Positions 47,244-55,605 of a stretch of DNA of 64,000 bases are shown one piece after another. Both the position numbers and the translations under genes were made by a program. Source of the stretch: Cyclobacteriaceae bacterium (GTDB taxonomy: Bacteria > Bacteroidota > Bacteroidia > Cytophagales > Cyclobacteriaceae); assembly GCA_012033595.1 (NCBI GenBank), contig JAAUQL010000011.1:17321-81320 (forward strand), written 5' to 3'. Within the stretch, counting starts at the first letter, position 1; each line of letters opens with the position of its first letter. Under the pieces are notes generated by a model, which was not told the origin of the DNA, searched no databases, and was given only the letters and a program-made list of their open reading frames with translations.

Positions 47244-47738
47244 TTAATACCCTTTTTCTTTCAATTCCCTGGCGGAAGCGATTACTTTATCGCGCATTTC
47301 CACTTTGAAATCTGCCAGTTTGCCGGCCACATTTTCATCGCTGGTGCCAATGATCTGTGCAGCGAGTATGCCGGCATTTTTGGCAGCATCCAGCGCCACG
47401 GTGGCTACCGGCACCCCACTGGGCATTTGCAATATAGATAATATGGAATCCCAGCCATCAATAGAAATTCGCGACCTTACAGGCACGCCGATCACCGGCA
47501 AGGTGGTGAAGGCAGCCGTAACTCCAGGCAAGTGAGCAGCACCACCTGCACCGGCTATGATCACCTTCATGCCCCGGTCGCGGGCCGAACCTGCCCATTC
47601 GGCCAGCACGTCGGGTGCCCGGTGTGCCGAAATGATGTTGATTTCGTACGTGATACCAAATGATTTGAGGATTTGCGCAGCTTCTTCCATAATGCTGAGA
47701 TCGGACTGGCTCCCCATGATGATTCCTACTTGTGACAT
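47244..47738 (-). CDS. purE: N5-carboxyaminoimidazole ribonucleotide mutase
   Basis: PurE moves the carboxylate from N5-CAIR to CAIR in purine biosynthesis. The 164-residue protein has the class I signature: VGIIMGSQSDLSIMEEAAQI, ISAHRAPDVLAEWAGSARD, IIAGAGGAAHLPGVTAAFTT, PVIGVPVRS and DSILSILQMPSGVPVATVAL, all with the residues lining the active site. purK is not adjacent. It is 17 bp downstream of the MutS-like gene on the same strand. Confidence 0.97.
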   Translation of the reverse strand: MSQVGIIMGSQSDLSIMEEAAQILKSFGITYEINIISAHRAPDVLAEWAGSARDRGMKVIIAGAGGAAHLPGVTAAFTTLPVIGVPVRSRISIDGWDSILSILQMPSGVPVATVALDAAKNAGILAAQIIGTSDENVAGKLADFKVEMRDKVIASARELKEKGY

Positions 47739-47755
47739 GTGCTATAAATTTATAA

Positions 47756-49552
47756 TTATGGTTTGATATTAATTCCTATTTTGGCCATCAACTGGCTGGC
47801 ATTAGTGCTTTGGCATATTCCCGGGCGCAATTTATAATCAAAAAATATTTCTTCGCCCATTATCTCGCTGCTAAAATTGTAATTGCTGATCGATTCGTTT
47901 TCTATACCCAATTTCCCCAATTCGAGGTCGTGAGTTGATACCAACCCAAAAACATTCATATTGTTTAGCTGCAAAAGCAATGATTGAGCTCCGATATGCC
48001 GATCGACCGAATTCGTCCCTTTCAATATTTCGTCGAGCAAATAAAAAACTGTCCTTTCCTCATTGATTTGCTCCAGAAGCATTTTGAGCCTTAACAATTC
48101 TGCATAAAAAGAAGATATATTTTCTTCCAGATTGTCTTTGGTGCGCATGCTCGAAAAGACCTGAAACACTGATATTGTCATTTCTGTGGCACAAACTGGC
48201 GCACCCGCAAAAGCCAACACTGCATTGATGCCAACCGTACGCAAAAAGGTACTTTTGCCGGCCATGTTCGATCCGGTGATTACAGCGGTACTGCCCCGGC
48301 CTTTCAATTCAAAGCTGTTGCTTATTCGTTGCTGTGGCGCGATGAGCGGATGGCCCAGGTCGATGCACCGATACGTATATGGCTGTTCGCTGATGGATGG
48401 AAAAACATATTCGTCATGGGCAAAGGCAAAGGCGGCGACGCTACATAAGGCTTCCATTTCTCCGATCACCTCAAACCAGGCGGGCACTTCGGCTCCAAAG
48501 TCGGTTCGCCATCGCTCTGCCCGGTAAAGGAAGAGGTAATCCAATAGGAATAAGCCATTGAAAATATGGTAAATCTGGTTGCCACGTAAGTTGAGCCACT
48601 CCAGAATTTTCCGCAATTCCCCAATTTTTTGCGAAGCCAACAGATTTCTGGATGTAAGCCTGTGTTGTAGTTGTCCGAGCTGCGCATGGGCAAATTCCTG
48701 CTTTTCGATCGCGAGCAACATCTGCTCTGCCGCACTGAGCAACTTCACTCCTGCTTCGGTCATTTCATAGCTTTTGCGCGAATAGTCGTGAATTTTATAT
48801 AAAAAAAACGCACTGATGAAGAAGGGCAAGAAAAAAAACGTCCCCGGCAGATAGCCCATGAATATGGCTGCAAATATGGCCAGGGTAGCGATCGTCATGA
48901 GGTAGGTAATGCTGCGGTAGATCGCCTTGCCAGAGATGAAGTCGCTGCCATGAAGCCAACCCTCAAAAGCCTGCAACTTGTTTTTCTGAGTAGAAGTGTG
49001 CCGGGCATGCGCCTGCAAGTGTTGCCGCCAGGCCACCATGGGCATGAGCTCCTGCGCCATTTTTTGCCGGGTTTCTATTGTTTCTTTATTGGCAAAGGTG
49101 GATATCCATTGTTTCACTTTTTGCAGGCCCGCCTGTGTCCCGGCTCTGTTGAGCAATTGAAAAAGCGATTTTCTGCCAAAAATGTCCAGATCGCTGGTAT
49201 AGGGATGATGGTCATCTGCAAACGCTGCACCATCGGCAATGCCATCGAAGTGAAAACGAAGGCGATTGATTTCTTCGATATTGATTTCACAGACTGCTTG
49301 CGACAGCGCGAGTGCTTGCTTTATCCGGTTATGCCATTTCACCAGCAAAATAAATGCTACAAAAAAAACTAAAATCAATACGGAAAGCATCGTTCCATTG
49401 TGGAGTGAAATGGTCCAAATCGCCGAGCCGACCAATCCCACGAACACTGCAATCCTTAGCATGGATATCGAATTAGCGCGCCTGGTGAGTTGGCCCGTGC
49501 TGATGGTACATTCTTGGACTCTTTGCTGGAAATATCCTGCTTTTGATGTCAT
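47756..49552 (-). CDS. Membrane-anchored MutS-family ATPase
   Basis: A 598-residue protein. Residues about 30-72 form two membrane helices (ISMLRIAVFVGLVGSAIWTI and MLSVLILVFFVAFILLVKW), and a further pair lies near 215-255 (LMTIATLAIFAAIFMG, FFFLPFFISAFFLY). The C-terminal ATPase has Walker A TGSNMAGKSTFLRTVGIN, SSMRTKDNLEENISSFYAEL, Walker B VFYLLDEILKGTNSVDRH and GLVSTHDLELGKLG, unmistakably MutS. Mismatch-binding and connector domains of MutS1 are absent. Such membrane MutS-like proteins occur in Bacteroidota with no proven role; mismatch repair should not be assumed. Upstream of purE in the same operon. Confidence 0.88.
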   Translation of the reverse strand: MTSKAGYFQQRVQECTISTGQLTRRANSISMLRIAVFVGLVGSAIWTISLHNGTMLSVLILVFFVAFILLVKWHNRIKQALALSQAVCEINIEEINRLRFHFDGIADGAAFADDHHPYTSDLDIFGRKSLFQLLNRAGTQAGLQKVKQWISTFANKETIETRQKMAQELMPMVAWRQHLQAHARHTSTQKNKLQAFEGWLHGSDFISGKAIYRSITYLMTIATLAIFAAIFMGYLPGTFFFLPFFISAFFLYKIHDYSRKSYEMTEAGVKLLSAAEQMLLAIEKQEFAHAQLGQLQHRLTSRNLLASQKIGELRKILEWLNLRGNQIYHIFNGLFLLDYLFLYRAERWRTDFGAEVPAWFEVIGEMEALCSVAAFAFAHDEYVFPSISEQPYTYRCIDLGHPLIAPQQRISNSFELKGRGSTAVITGSNMAGKSTFLRTVGINAVLAFAGAPVCATEMTISVFQVFSSMRTKDNLEENISSFYAELLRLKMLLEQINEERTVFYLLDEILKGTNSVDRHIGAQSLLLQLNNMNVFGLVSTHDLELGKLGIENESISNYNFSSEIMGEEIFFDYKLRPGICQSTNASQLMAKIGINIKP

Positions 49553-49879
49553 GTTTGCAATATTTGGCGATACAGTTATGCGTAGGTGCCCGGAAATAGT
49601 GCTTCAAAAATAATAAACTATACTTTCTGCTGTGCCCTTCTCTGGTAAGATTGTGATAATGCCGGCATCAGTATGCAGACAAGCCAATCATTTTCATCTG
49701 CCACAATCCGTGCTATTTTAATAAAAAGGTGCTCAAATATGATTACTTCACGCTCATATAATTTGACCGTCTTTCTTTTTTTACCCGGCAAAAACACGAT
49801 AAATTTATCAACCCAGCTTTTATTGTGCTAAATTGTTTGCAAAGAATAAGGCTTGAATTTTTTTTAACTATGCGATGAT
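49553..49879. other. Divergent intergenic region
   Basis: About 330 bp, AT-rich, between the divergent MutS-like and MobA-like genes. No open frame, repeat or clear promoter was recognised. Confidence 0.5.
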
Positions 49880-50476
49880 ATGTTGGGTAACACAACGATA
49901 GTAGAGCTGATGGTCATGGCCGCGGGATCTTCGAAGAGGCTGGGACAGCCAAAGCAATTGCTGCAATACAAAGGAGAATCGCTGATCAGGAGAATGGTGA
50001 AAGAAGCTATTTCTGCCAAAATTGGCCGGGTAACCGTAGTAACGGGCTACCGGCACACCGATATGATACAGCAAATCCAGGATACCGGAGTGGATGTTTT
50101 TTATAACGCGGAATGGGAAGAAGGCCTTGGCGCTTCCATTCGCAATGGGCTTCAGCATATCATTGACCGCAGTCCCGATGTCAATGCCATATTACTCACT
50201 ATGGTCGATCAGCCATTTGTGGATGCCGCGCATCTCAACAAGCTGTTCAACGCCTACGATCCCTCAAGACCCATGATAGTTGCCTCGGCATACGCGGGAA
50301 CCTTTGGCGTGCCTGTGCTCATCGATAATTTCTATTTCGATTTATTAAAATCGCTCAAAGGCGACGAAGGTGGCAAAAAATTATTTGTAAACCACATCAG
50401 GAATATAGTCGAGATTCCATTTATCGCCGGAGCCATTGACATAGACGAAGCTAAAGACCTGACAAGCCTGCAATAA
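49880..50476 (+). CDS. MobA/MocA-like nucleotidyltransferase
   Basis: A 198-residue NTP transferase. The nucleotide motif MVMAAGSSKRLGQPKQLLQY is that of MocA/MobA-type enzymes; VTVVTGYRHTDMIQQI, WEEGLGASIRNGLQHI and ILLTMVDQPFVDAAHLNKLF (metal Asp) follow in family order. MocA adds CMP to molybdopterin for xanthine-oxidase-type enzymes. No xanthine dehydrogenase or moa genes are nearby, so the acceptor is uncertain; other members act on different cofactors. Confidence 0.88.
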   Translation: MLGNTTIVELMVMAAGSSKRLGQPKQLLQYKGESLIRRMVKEAISAKIGRVTVVTGYRHTDMIQQIQDTGVDVFYNAEWEEGLGASIRNGLQHIIDRSPDVNAILLTMVDQPFVDAAHLNKLFNAYDPSRPMIVASAYAGTFGVPVLIDNFYFDLLKSLKGDEGGKKLFVNHIRNIVEIPFIAGAIDIDEAKDLTSLQ

Positions 50477-50599
50477 AACAGCTTGTGAACTGGCTAGTGC
50501 CGGAGGCCAGAGATGCGAAACCATCCATGGGAATGCATCTATCGCCCGGCCTTTGAAAGCTAAGCTTATTGCCGGCAGCTCATGACCAAAATAAAACCT

Positions 50600-50629
50600 T
50601 TTGCCCTTCCGGCTAATATCCTACATTTG
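50600..50629 (+). promoter_or_regulatory. Complete Bacteroidota promoter before the ABC exporter
   Basis: TTTG at 50600-50603 and TACATTTG at 50622-50629 are separated by 18 bases, close to the usual TTTG-N19-TAnnTTTG layout. The ATG at 50634 is only four bases beyond the -7 box, so the transcript is expected to be leaderless or nearly so. Confidence 0.65.
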
Positions 50630-50633
50630 AGTT

Positions 50634-51533
50634 ATGCAAAAAGTACTTACAACAGAAGGGCTCACCAAGCAATATGGCAGCATCAGGGCGCTGGACAATT
50701 TGAACATCTCAGTTTGCAAAGGTGATGTCTATGGCCTGCTTGGCCCCAATGGCAGTGGCAAAACTACCACCATGGGCATTTTACTTGGTATCACCAATGC
50801 TAAATCGGGCACCTATTCCTGGTTTGAAAGTGGCCATGGACACCAGATGAGGCGACGCATTGGTGCTACGCTCGACAAACCAAATTTCTATCCTCATCTT
50901 AGCGGAATTGAGAATTTGGCTCTGGTAGCAGATATCAAAGACATTAAAATACCCAACATCAGAGCAAAGCTCGAAATGGCCGATGCGGCCAAATTTGCCC
51001 GACGAAAATTCCATACCTATTCCACAGGCATGAAGCAGCGGCTGGCCATAGCCGCTACCTTGCTCGGCGACCCCGAGGTACTGGTACTAGACGAACCCAC
51101 CAATGGGTTGGATCCCGAGGGCATTGCCGATGTACGTGAGCTCATATTGAAAATAGCCCAGGAGGGAATTACGGTCATCATGTCCAGCCATCTGCTCGAC
51201 GAGGTGCAGAAGGTATGCACCCACGTAGCCGTACTGAGAAGTGGCCAAAAGTTGTACGAAGGTCAGGTGCATTCACTCCTCGCAGGCAACGATGGTATAG
51301 ACATTGCCGCTGATGATATGGCACAGTTGCGCCGGGTGCTTGGTTCTTTTGCCGGATTGGAGGCACTGGAAGACAAACACGGCGTGCTGAAGGTAAGACT
51401 CAAGGATGGATTCAAAGCTTCTGAACTAAGCAGTTTTCTGATCACCAACGGCATCGACATCACGCATTTCGCGCATCACAAAGCCAGTCTCGAACAAGAA
51501 TTTTTGAACCTTTTATCTCAAAACCGTGCTTAA
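50634..51533 (+). CDS. ABC-2 type transporter ATP-binding protein
   Basis: A 299-residue ATPase. Walker A is LLGPNGSGKTTTMGIL, the signature YSTGMKQRLAIAATLLG, Walker B VLVLDEPTNGLDPEGI and the switch IMSSHLLDEVQKVC. The GMKQR signature and the accessory C-terminal domain (about 215-299) indicate a drug, antibiotic or polymer exporter of the CcmA/DRA subgroup. Start at ATG 50634; the gene overlaps the permease by eight bases. Confidence 0.92.
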   Translation: MQKVLTTEGLTKQYGSIRALDNLNISVCKGDVYGLLGPNGSGKTTTMGILLGITNAKSGTYSWFESGHGHQMRRRIGATLDKPNFYPHLSGIENLALVADIKDIKIPNIRAKLEMADAAKFARRKFHTYSTGMKQRLAIAATLLGDPEVLVLDEPTNGLDPEGIADVRELILKIAQEGITVIMSSHLLDEVQKVCTHVAVLRSGQKLYEGQVHSLLAGNDGIDIAADDMAQLRRVLGSFAGLEALEDKHGVLKVRLKDGFKASELSSFLITNGIDITHFAHHKASLEQEFLNLLSQNRA

Positions 51534-52320
51534 ATTATTTAGAATAGAATTGCGCAAGCAAGTGACCAGCAGTACATTTTGGATCATCATTGTGCTCCAT
51601 GCGGTAGTTTTGGTATTGGTGGCTATGAATTTCAGGTCTCTTTTGCAAAATGCAAACATCATTGTGAACAATGCGCCCGATTTGGATCTGGCGCTCAAAC
51701 CCATCCTCCGCTTCCCTGATGTGTGGCAAAACCTCACTTATATCGCCGGATATTTCAAAATTATTTTAGCGTTGATCGTCATCACCTCCGTAAGCAATGA
51801 ATTTGCCTATGGTACCGCGCGGCAGAATGTCATTGATGGGCTGAGCCGCCTCGACTGGTTATTGTCTAAAATTGGTTTGGCCAAAGTGCTTGCCCTCTTT
51901 TCCACTTTAATAGTAGTGGGTATAGGGCTGAGCCTGGGGCTGTCAGGAGGCGAGCAAGTGCCATTTGTCGACATTTTAGAGCGGATGGACTATGTGCTGG
52001 CTTATTTTATAGAATTAGTGGTCTATTTCATTTATGCGCTGTTTTTGGCTCTGTTGCTGAAGCGAACGGGCATATCCATTATTTTATTACTGGTTTATGA
52101 TATCATTTTAGAGCCGGTATTTTCATGGTTTGTGCCGGGTAAATTGAGCAATTTTTTGCCAATGAACACCCTCGACCACCTCAATACCTTTCCTTTTGCC
52201 AAGTACATAGGCGAACCCACCTATACCATCGTTGGTTGGGAGCAAATGGCGATCGCTGTCGGCTATGGACTGGCTTTTGGGTTATTTGCTTATTTAGTTC
52301 TCAAAGTAAAAGATTTGTAG
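51526..52320 (+). CDS. ABC-2 type transporter permease
   Basis: A 264-residue membrane protein that pairs with the preceding ATPase. It starts at a GTG inside the ATPase's last codons and shows about six membrane helices, beginning LFRIELRKQVTSSTFWIIIV and containing FKIILALIVITSVSNEFAYG, TARQNVIDGLSRLDWLLSKI, the hallmark of ABC-2 permeases in self-immunity and lipid or peptide export. Substrate unknown. Confidence 0.9.
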   Translation: MLKLFRIELRKQVTSSTFWIIIVLHAVVLVLVAMNFRSLLQNANIIVNNAPDLDLALKPILRFPDVWQNLTYIAGYFKIILALIVITSVSNEFAYGTARQNVIDGLSRLDWLLSKIGLAKVLALFSTLIVVGIGLSLGLSGGEQVPFVDILERMDYVLAYFIELVVYFIYALFLALLLKRTGISIILLLVYDIILEPVFSWFVPGKLSNFLPMNTLDHLNTFPFAKYIGEPTYTIVGWEQMAIAVGYGLAFGLFAYLVLKVKDL

Positions 52321-52417
52321 GCCGCACACAGGCTGCCGCTATCACCGGAAAGGTAGAAAAACAACTTTCTGTTTTATCTAAATTGGATAGATTGTACCAT
52401 TATCAAATATACCAGCC

Positions 52418-53425
52418 ATGCAAATTTCACTGGAGCAAATGCACTCCACCCTGCTCAAACTTTTTTTGAACTATGGTTTTGCTGACGCCAAAGCCACCCT
52501 CCTTGCCCGCACCTTTTCAGAAAGCACGCTCGATGGAGTCAACTCCCATGGCATCAACCGGGTGCCACTTTTCATCAAATATATCAGGGAAGGCATTATC
52601 AATATCGATGCAGAGGCACAGTTGGCCGGTGCATTTGGCCTGATGGAGCGATGGGATGGCCACGGAGGTCCCGGCATCGTGAACGCGACGAAATGCACTA
52701 CTCGGGCACTGGAGCTTGCAAAAAACCATGGCATAGGTCTGGTGGCCTTGCGCAACACCAACCACTGGATGCGCGCAGGAAGCTATGGTTGGCAGGCTGC
52801 GGAAGCCGGTTGCATGGCCATCATGTTCACCAATACTACCCCAAATATGCCCGCCTGGGGCGGCAAAGAAAGCCGGCTGGGCAACAATCCTTTGGTCATC
52901 GCCATACCCAGGGATGGCGGCCATGTGGTGCTCGATATGGCCATGTCACAATATGCCTTTGGCAAACTGAATGAATACAAACTAGCTGGCAAAAAACTAC
53001 CCTTTGCCGGAGGCTGGGATCAACATGACCAATTGACCAGGGATCCGGAGCAAATCATCAGCACTATGCGTGGTTTGCCCATTGGATTTTGGAAAGGGTC
53101 AGCATTGTCTATGGTGCTCGACATGCTGGCTGCTGTATTGTCAGCCGGCGAATCTACCAGCAGCATTGCAGACAAGCAAATGGAAACCGGCGTCTCACAA
53201 GTTTTTATCTGCATCGACAATGCGAGATTCGGCGATGGAAGCATTCGCGAAAGCGTACTCCGGGATATCATTGAATACACGCATCGCTCTACTCCTATAG
53301 CACCAGGCATGCGCACCTACTACCCCGGCGAGAAAACACGCATCACCCGGCAAAAAAATCTGAAAGAGGGCATGATGGTAGATGATGGAATTTGGGAAAA
53401 AGTGACAGCACTTGCCGGAGATTGA
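52418..53425 (+). CDS. yiaK: 3-dehydro-L-gulonate 2-dehydrogenase (YiaK/DlgD-type Ldh2 family)
   Basis: A 335-residue NAD(P)-dependent oxidoreductase of the malate/L-lactate Ldh2 family. Family residues are in LDGVNSHGINRVPLFIKYIR (His, Arg), GGPGIVNATKCTTRALELA, RNTNHWMRAGSYGWQAAEAG (catalytic His), MFTNTTPNMPAWGGKESRLG, NPLVIAIPR and GFWKGSALSMVLDMLAAVLS. YiaK reduces 2,3-diketo-L-gulonate in ascorbate/uronate use. The gene stands alone, so the precise substrate is inferred from sequence resemblance. A 97-bp gap separates it from the permease. Confidence 0.88.
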   Translation: MQISLEQMHSTLLKLFLNYGFADAKATLLARTFSESTLDGVNSHGINRVPLFIKYIREGIINIDAEAQLAGAFGLMERWDGHGGPGIVNATKCTTRALELAKNHGIGLVALRNTNHWMRAGSYGWQAAEAGCMAIMFTNTTPNMPAWGGKESRLGNNPLVIAIPRDGGHVVLDMAMSQYAFGKLNEYKLAGKKLPFAGGWDQHDQLTRDPEQIISTMRGLPIGFWKGSALSMVLDMLAAVLSAGESTSSIADKQMETGVSQVFICIDNARFGDGSIRESVLRDIIEYTHRSTPIAPGMRTYYPGEKTRITRQKNLKEGMMVDDGIWEKVTALAGD

Positions 53426-54157
53426 ACCCAGTGAGACCCACCAACAAAAATAAGTCTTGTCCCTTGCCCAAAGTGCCCTTCTCTTTGAGTTGATACATTG
53501 AATATTGAGACAAAAACCATGTATTGAAACACACGGAAAAGCCATGCCGGGAAGCCCGGGAATATAATTGCAATAAGCACTGAAATTAATACCTAAAATA
53601 GTTGCATAAATTTAACTATATAAAAATGAGGAGTTTATCCACAAGCATTTGAAAAGCAAAAATGTTTGTATGCGTCTGTATTTCAATGTTTTATATTTTT
53701 AATTGGCAATTTTGTGGATAAGCAAATGATTTTGTTGATAACTTTTGAACTAAAAAATTGCAAAAGTTGAATTATAGCAAAATAGTCCTTGAATCGGGAA
53801 AACGGGATTTTTGAAGCGCCATGCCAGGGTAAGATTGCTGTGGGGATTTCATAAATTTAATGAGCCCGGTTAGCTATCAAAATTTTCCGCAAGCATTGCC
53901 TGTTTCCGCAATTCAACATGAAACTACGTGTATCGCAAACAGGCACACTTTTGCAGAAATGAAAAGAGAAATCATGTGAAGCCAATGGTCACCACTGTCT
54001 TCCAGGATGCCTTTAAGCGCCACCTTGCGAATAATACGAAAGCTGAGGGGCTAGGTGCTTATCAGGGATGCAAGCAATATAGCGTTGAACCGCTTTTTTT
54101 GTCGCATCTGCAGACTTCACCATCAGGCTCGCAAAACAAAGAGCCGGGATTTTCCAA
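53426..54157. other. 730-bp non-coding, AT-rich region
   Basis: No plausible gene; a 100-codon open frame at 53928-54230 has low complexity of the non-coding type and overlaps the following minus-strand gene. The left half holds the DnaA-box-like sites at 53635-53741 and long A/T stretches. The genes on both sides point into this region. Confidence 0.5.
53635..53741. other. Cluster of DnaA-box-like sites
   Basis: TTATCCACA at 53635-53643 and its exact reverse complement TGTGGATAA at 53713-53721 are perfect bacterial DnaA boxes; TGTTGATAA at 53733-53741 is a one-mismatch copy in the second orientation. They sit in an AT-rich, gene-free stretch. A weak fourth match TTTTCCGCA is at 53883-53891. 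The sites are observed; an origin function is inferred and not supported by gene orientation. Confidence 0.4.
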
Positions 54158-54588
54158 TCATTGTTTATGCATTCTTACCTTATTGGTCTTGCTTTTTTTT
54201 CTGATTTCATCAGCTTTTATGGCATTATAAATTGCCAGGGATGGAAGGTAGGCTTCGCTACTTGCCAGAATGGCACTGTCGTTCAATTTTTTTGATAAGG
54301 CTTTAATCGGGGTATATATTTTTTGAATGGCATTGACCAGTTCCACATCCTTTTTCAGTTCGCCGAGATTTACATCTGCAGGTACCAACTCTTTGTTTGC
54401 TTCGGCAAGTTTTAGATTCTCGAGAACGAAATTGAAGGTATTTTTTCCATTTTTGGAAGTGCAGATAATTCTTCATCGCTGAGACTGACCAAATCAGACA
54501 ATTTTTCATTAATAAATCCAATTGCTTCCATAATTTCTTTTAAATCCTTGTTGGAAATAGTTGCGGAGATTTGATTGGTGTATTTCAT
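54158..54588 (-). CDS. Hypothetical helical protein (frameshifted)
   Basis: A repaired 143-residue protein, not recognised. The first frame begins MKYTNQISATISNKDLKEIM and reaches EELSALPKMEK; the second continues NTFNFVLENLKLAEANKELV and DVNLGELKKDVELVNAIQKI, ending basic (RKKSKTNKVRMHKQ). One extra base in T6 at 54441-54446 (plus strand) joins them. No signal peptide; helical, charged, probably cytoplasmic. Without repair the start region would be missed entirely. Confidence 0.65.
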
Positions 54589-54714
54589 GTCGCGAAGTGT
54601 TTAAGTGTCTAATCGATGAAGATGGTTTTGGGATAAGTAATATAACAAAACCCTACCAGATATAACAGGAAAAAATCCAATTAAGTTACAAGGCCAACCC
54701 GAAATTTGAATGTA

Positions 54715-55605
54715 TTATTTCTTTTTATTGGCAAGATACACTCCGCCGATAATGATGGCCATACCCAGATAATGCATCAGGTGCAGTTTCTCACCATCAA
54801 TCAATCCCCAGGCTACGGCTACTATGGGTATGAGGTAAGTCACCGAACTGGAAAACAATGGCGTGGTCATTTTGATTAGCTGGTTAAACAGCATCAGCGC
54901 CAGTCCGGTGCCCACTATGCCCAAGACAGACAGATAGCCCAGTGCCATCAGTGCATGAGGTGAGTGGGAGAAGGTATGCCCAAAATCACTAAGCCCAAAA
55001 AGCTGAATAGCTGCAAAAGGTCCCATCATCAGCAGCGAGATACTGGCTATGGCTATCGGGTCGAGCGCTGAGAGTTTAAATTTCAGGATATTTAAATTGA
55101 TGCCATAAAGCAACGTAGCCAGCACAACAAAAAGTGCAAAATAATTGAATTGATATCCGGTGCCCCCACCATACAACATGAGTATGGCGGTACCACCAAA
55201 AGCCAGGAAAAGTCCAATTACCTTTGTTCGGGCAATGCGCTGTGCATAAAAGAGATAACCGATAATAAGGACGAACACGGGTGTCATGGCATTTACCATG
55301 CCGGTGACAGCACTGGCCAGTCTCGTTTGGGCCACAGCAAAGAGTATGGCCGGTACAAAGCTGCCTATTAGTCCGGAGATGAAGATAAGTCCATAATACT
55401 CTTTATCGACCCTCCTGAGCCACGAAATGGCAAAAGGAATCATGAACAAGGCTGCAGAAAGAATCCTGATGGCCGACACCTGCGTAGCGCTGTAAACTTC
55501 GAGGCCTTTTTTAATGAGGATAAAGGAACTGCCCCACACCAGGGTGAGCAGCAGCAAATATAGCCATGGCAGCACCTCCGGCACGATTCGTGATTTTTGG
55601 GTCAT
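54715..55605 (-). CDS. EamA/DMT-family transporter
   Basis: A 296-residue membrane protein with ten helices in two EamA repeats. The first repeat has WLYLLLLTLVWGSSFILIKK and FISGLIGSFVPAILFAVAQT, ASAVTGMVNAMTPVFVLIIG; the second has ALGYLSVLGIVGTGLALMLF and FSSSVTYLIPIVAVAWGLID. Substrates of this family are metabolites such as amino acids or drugs. The ATG at 55605 overlaps the dusB stop by four bases (ATGA); the longer upstream frame is inside dusB. Confidence 0.9.
   Translation of the reverse strand: MTQKSRIVPEVLPWLYLLLLTLVWGSSFILIKKGLEVYSATQVSAIRILSAALFMIPFAISWLRRVDKEYYGLIFISGLIGSFVPAILFAVAQTRLASAVTGMVNAMTPVFVLIIGYLFYAQRIARTKVIGLFLAFGGTAILMLYGGGTGYQFNYFALFVVLATLLYGINLNILKFKLSALDPIAIASISLLMMGPFAAIQLFGLSDFGHTFSHSPHALMALGYLSVLGIVGTGLALMLFNQLIKMTTPLFSSSVTYLIPIVAVAWGLIDGEKLHLMHYLGMAIIIGGVYLANKKK

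Noticed and set aside
53928..54230. 100-codon plus-strand open frame as a gene
   Set aside because: No signal, domain or composition typical of a protein, and it overlaps the better-supported minus-strand gene at 54158-54588.
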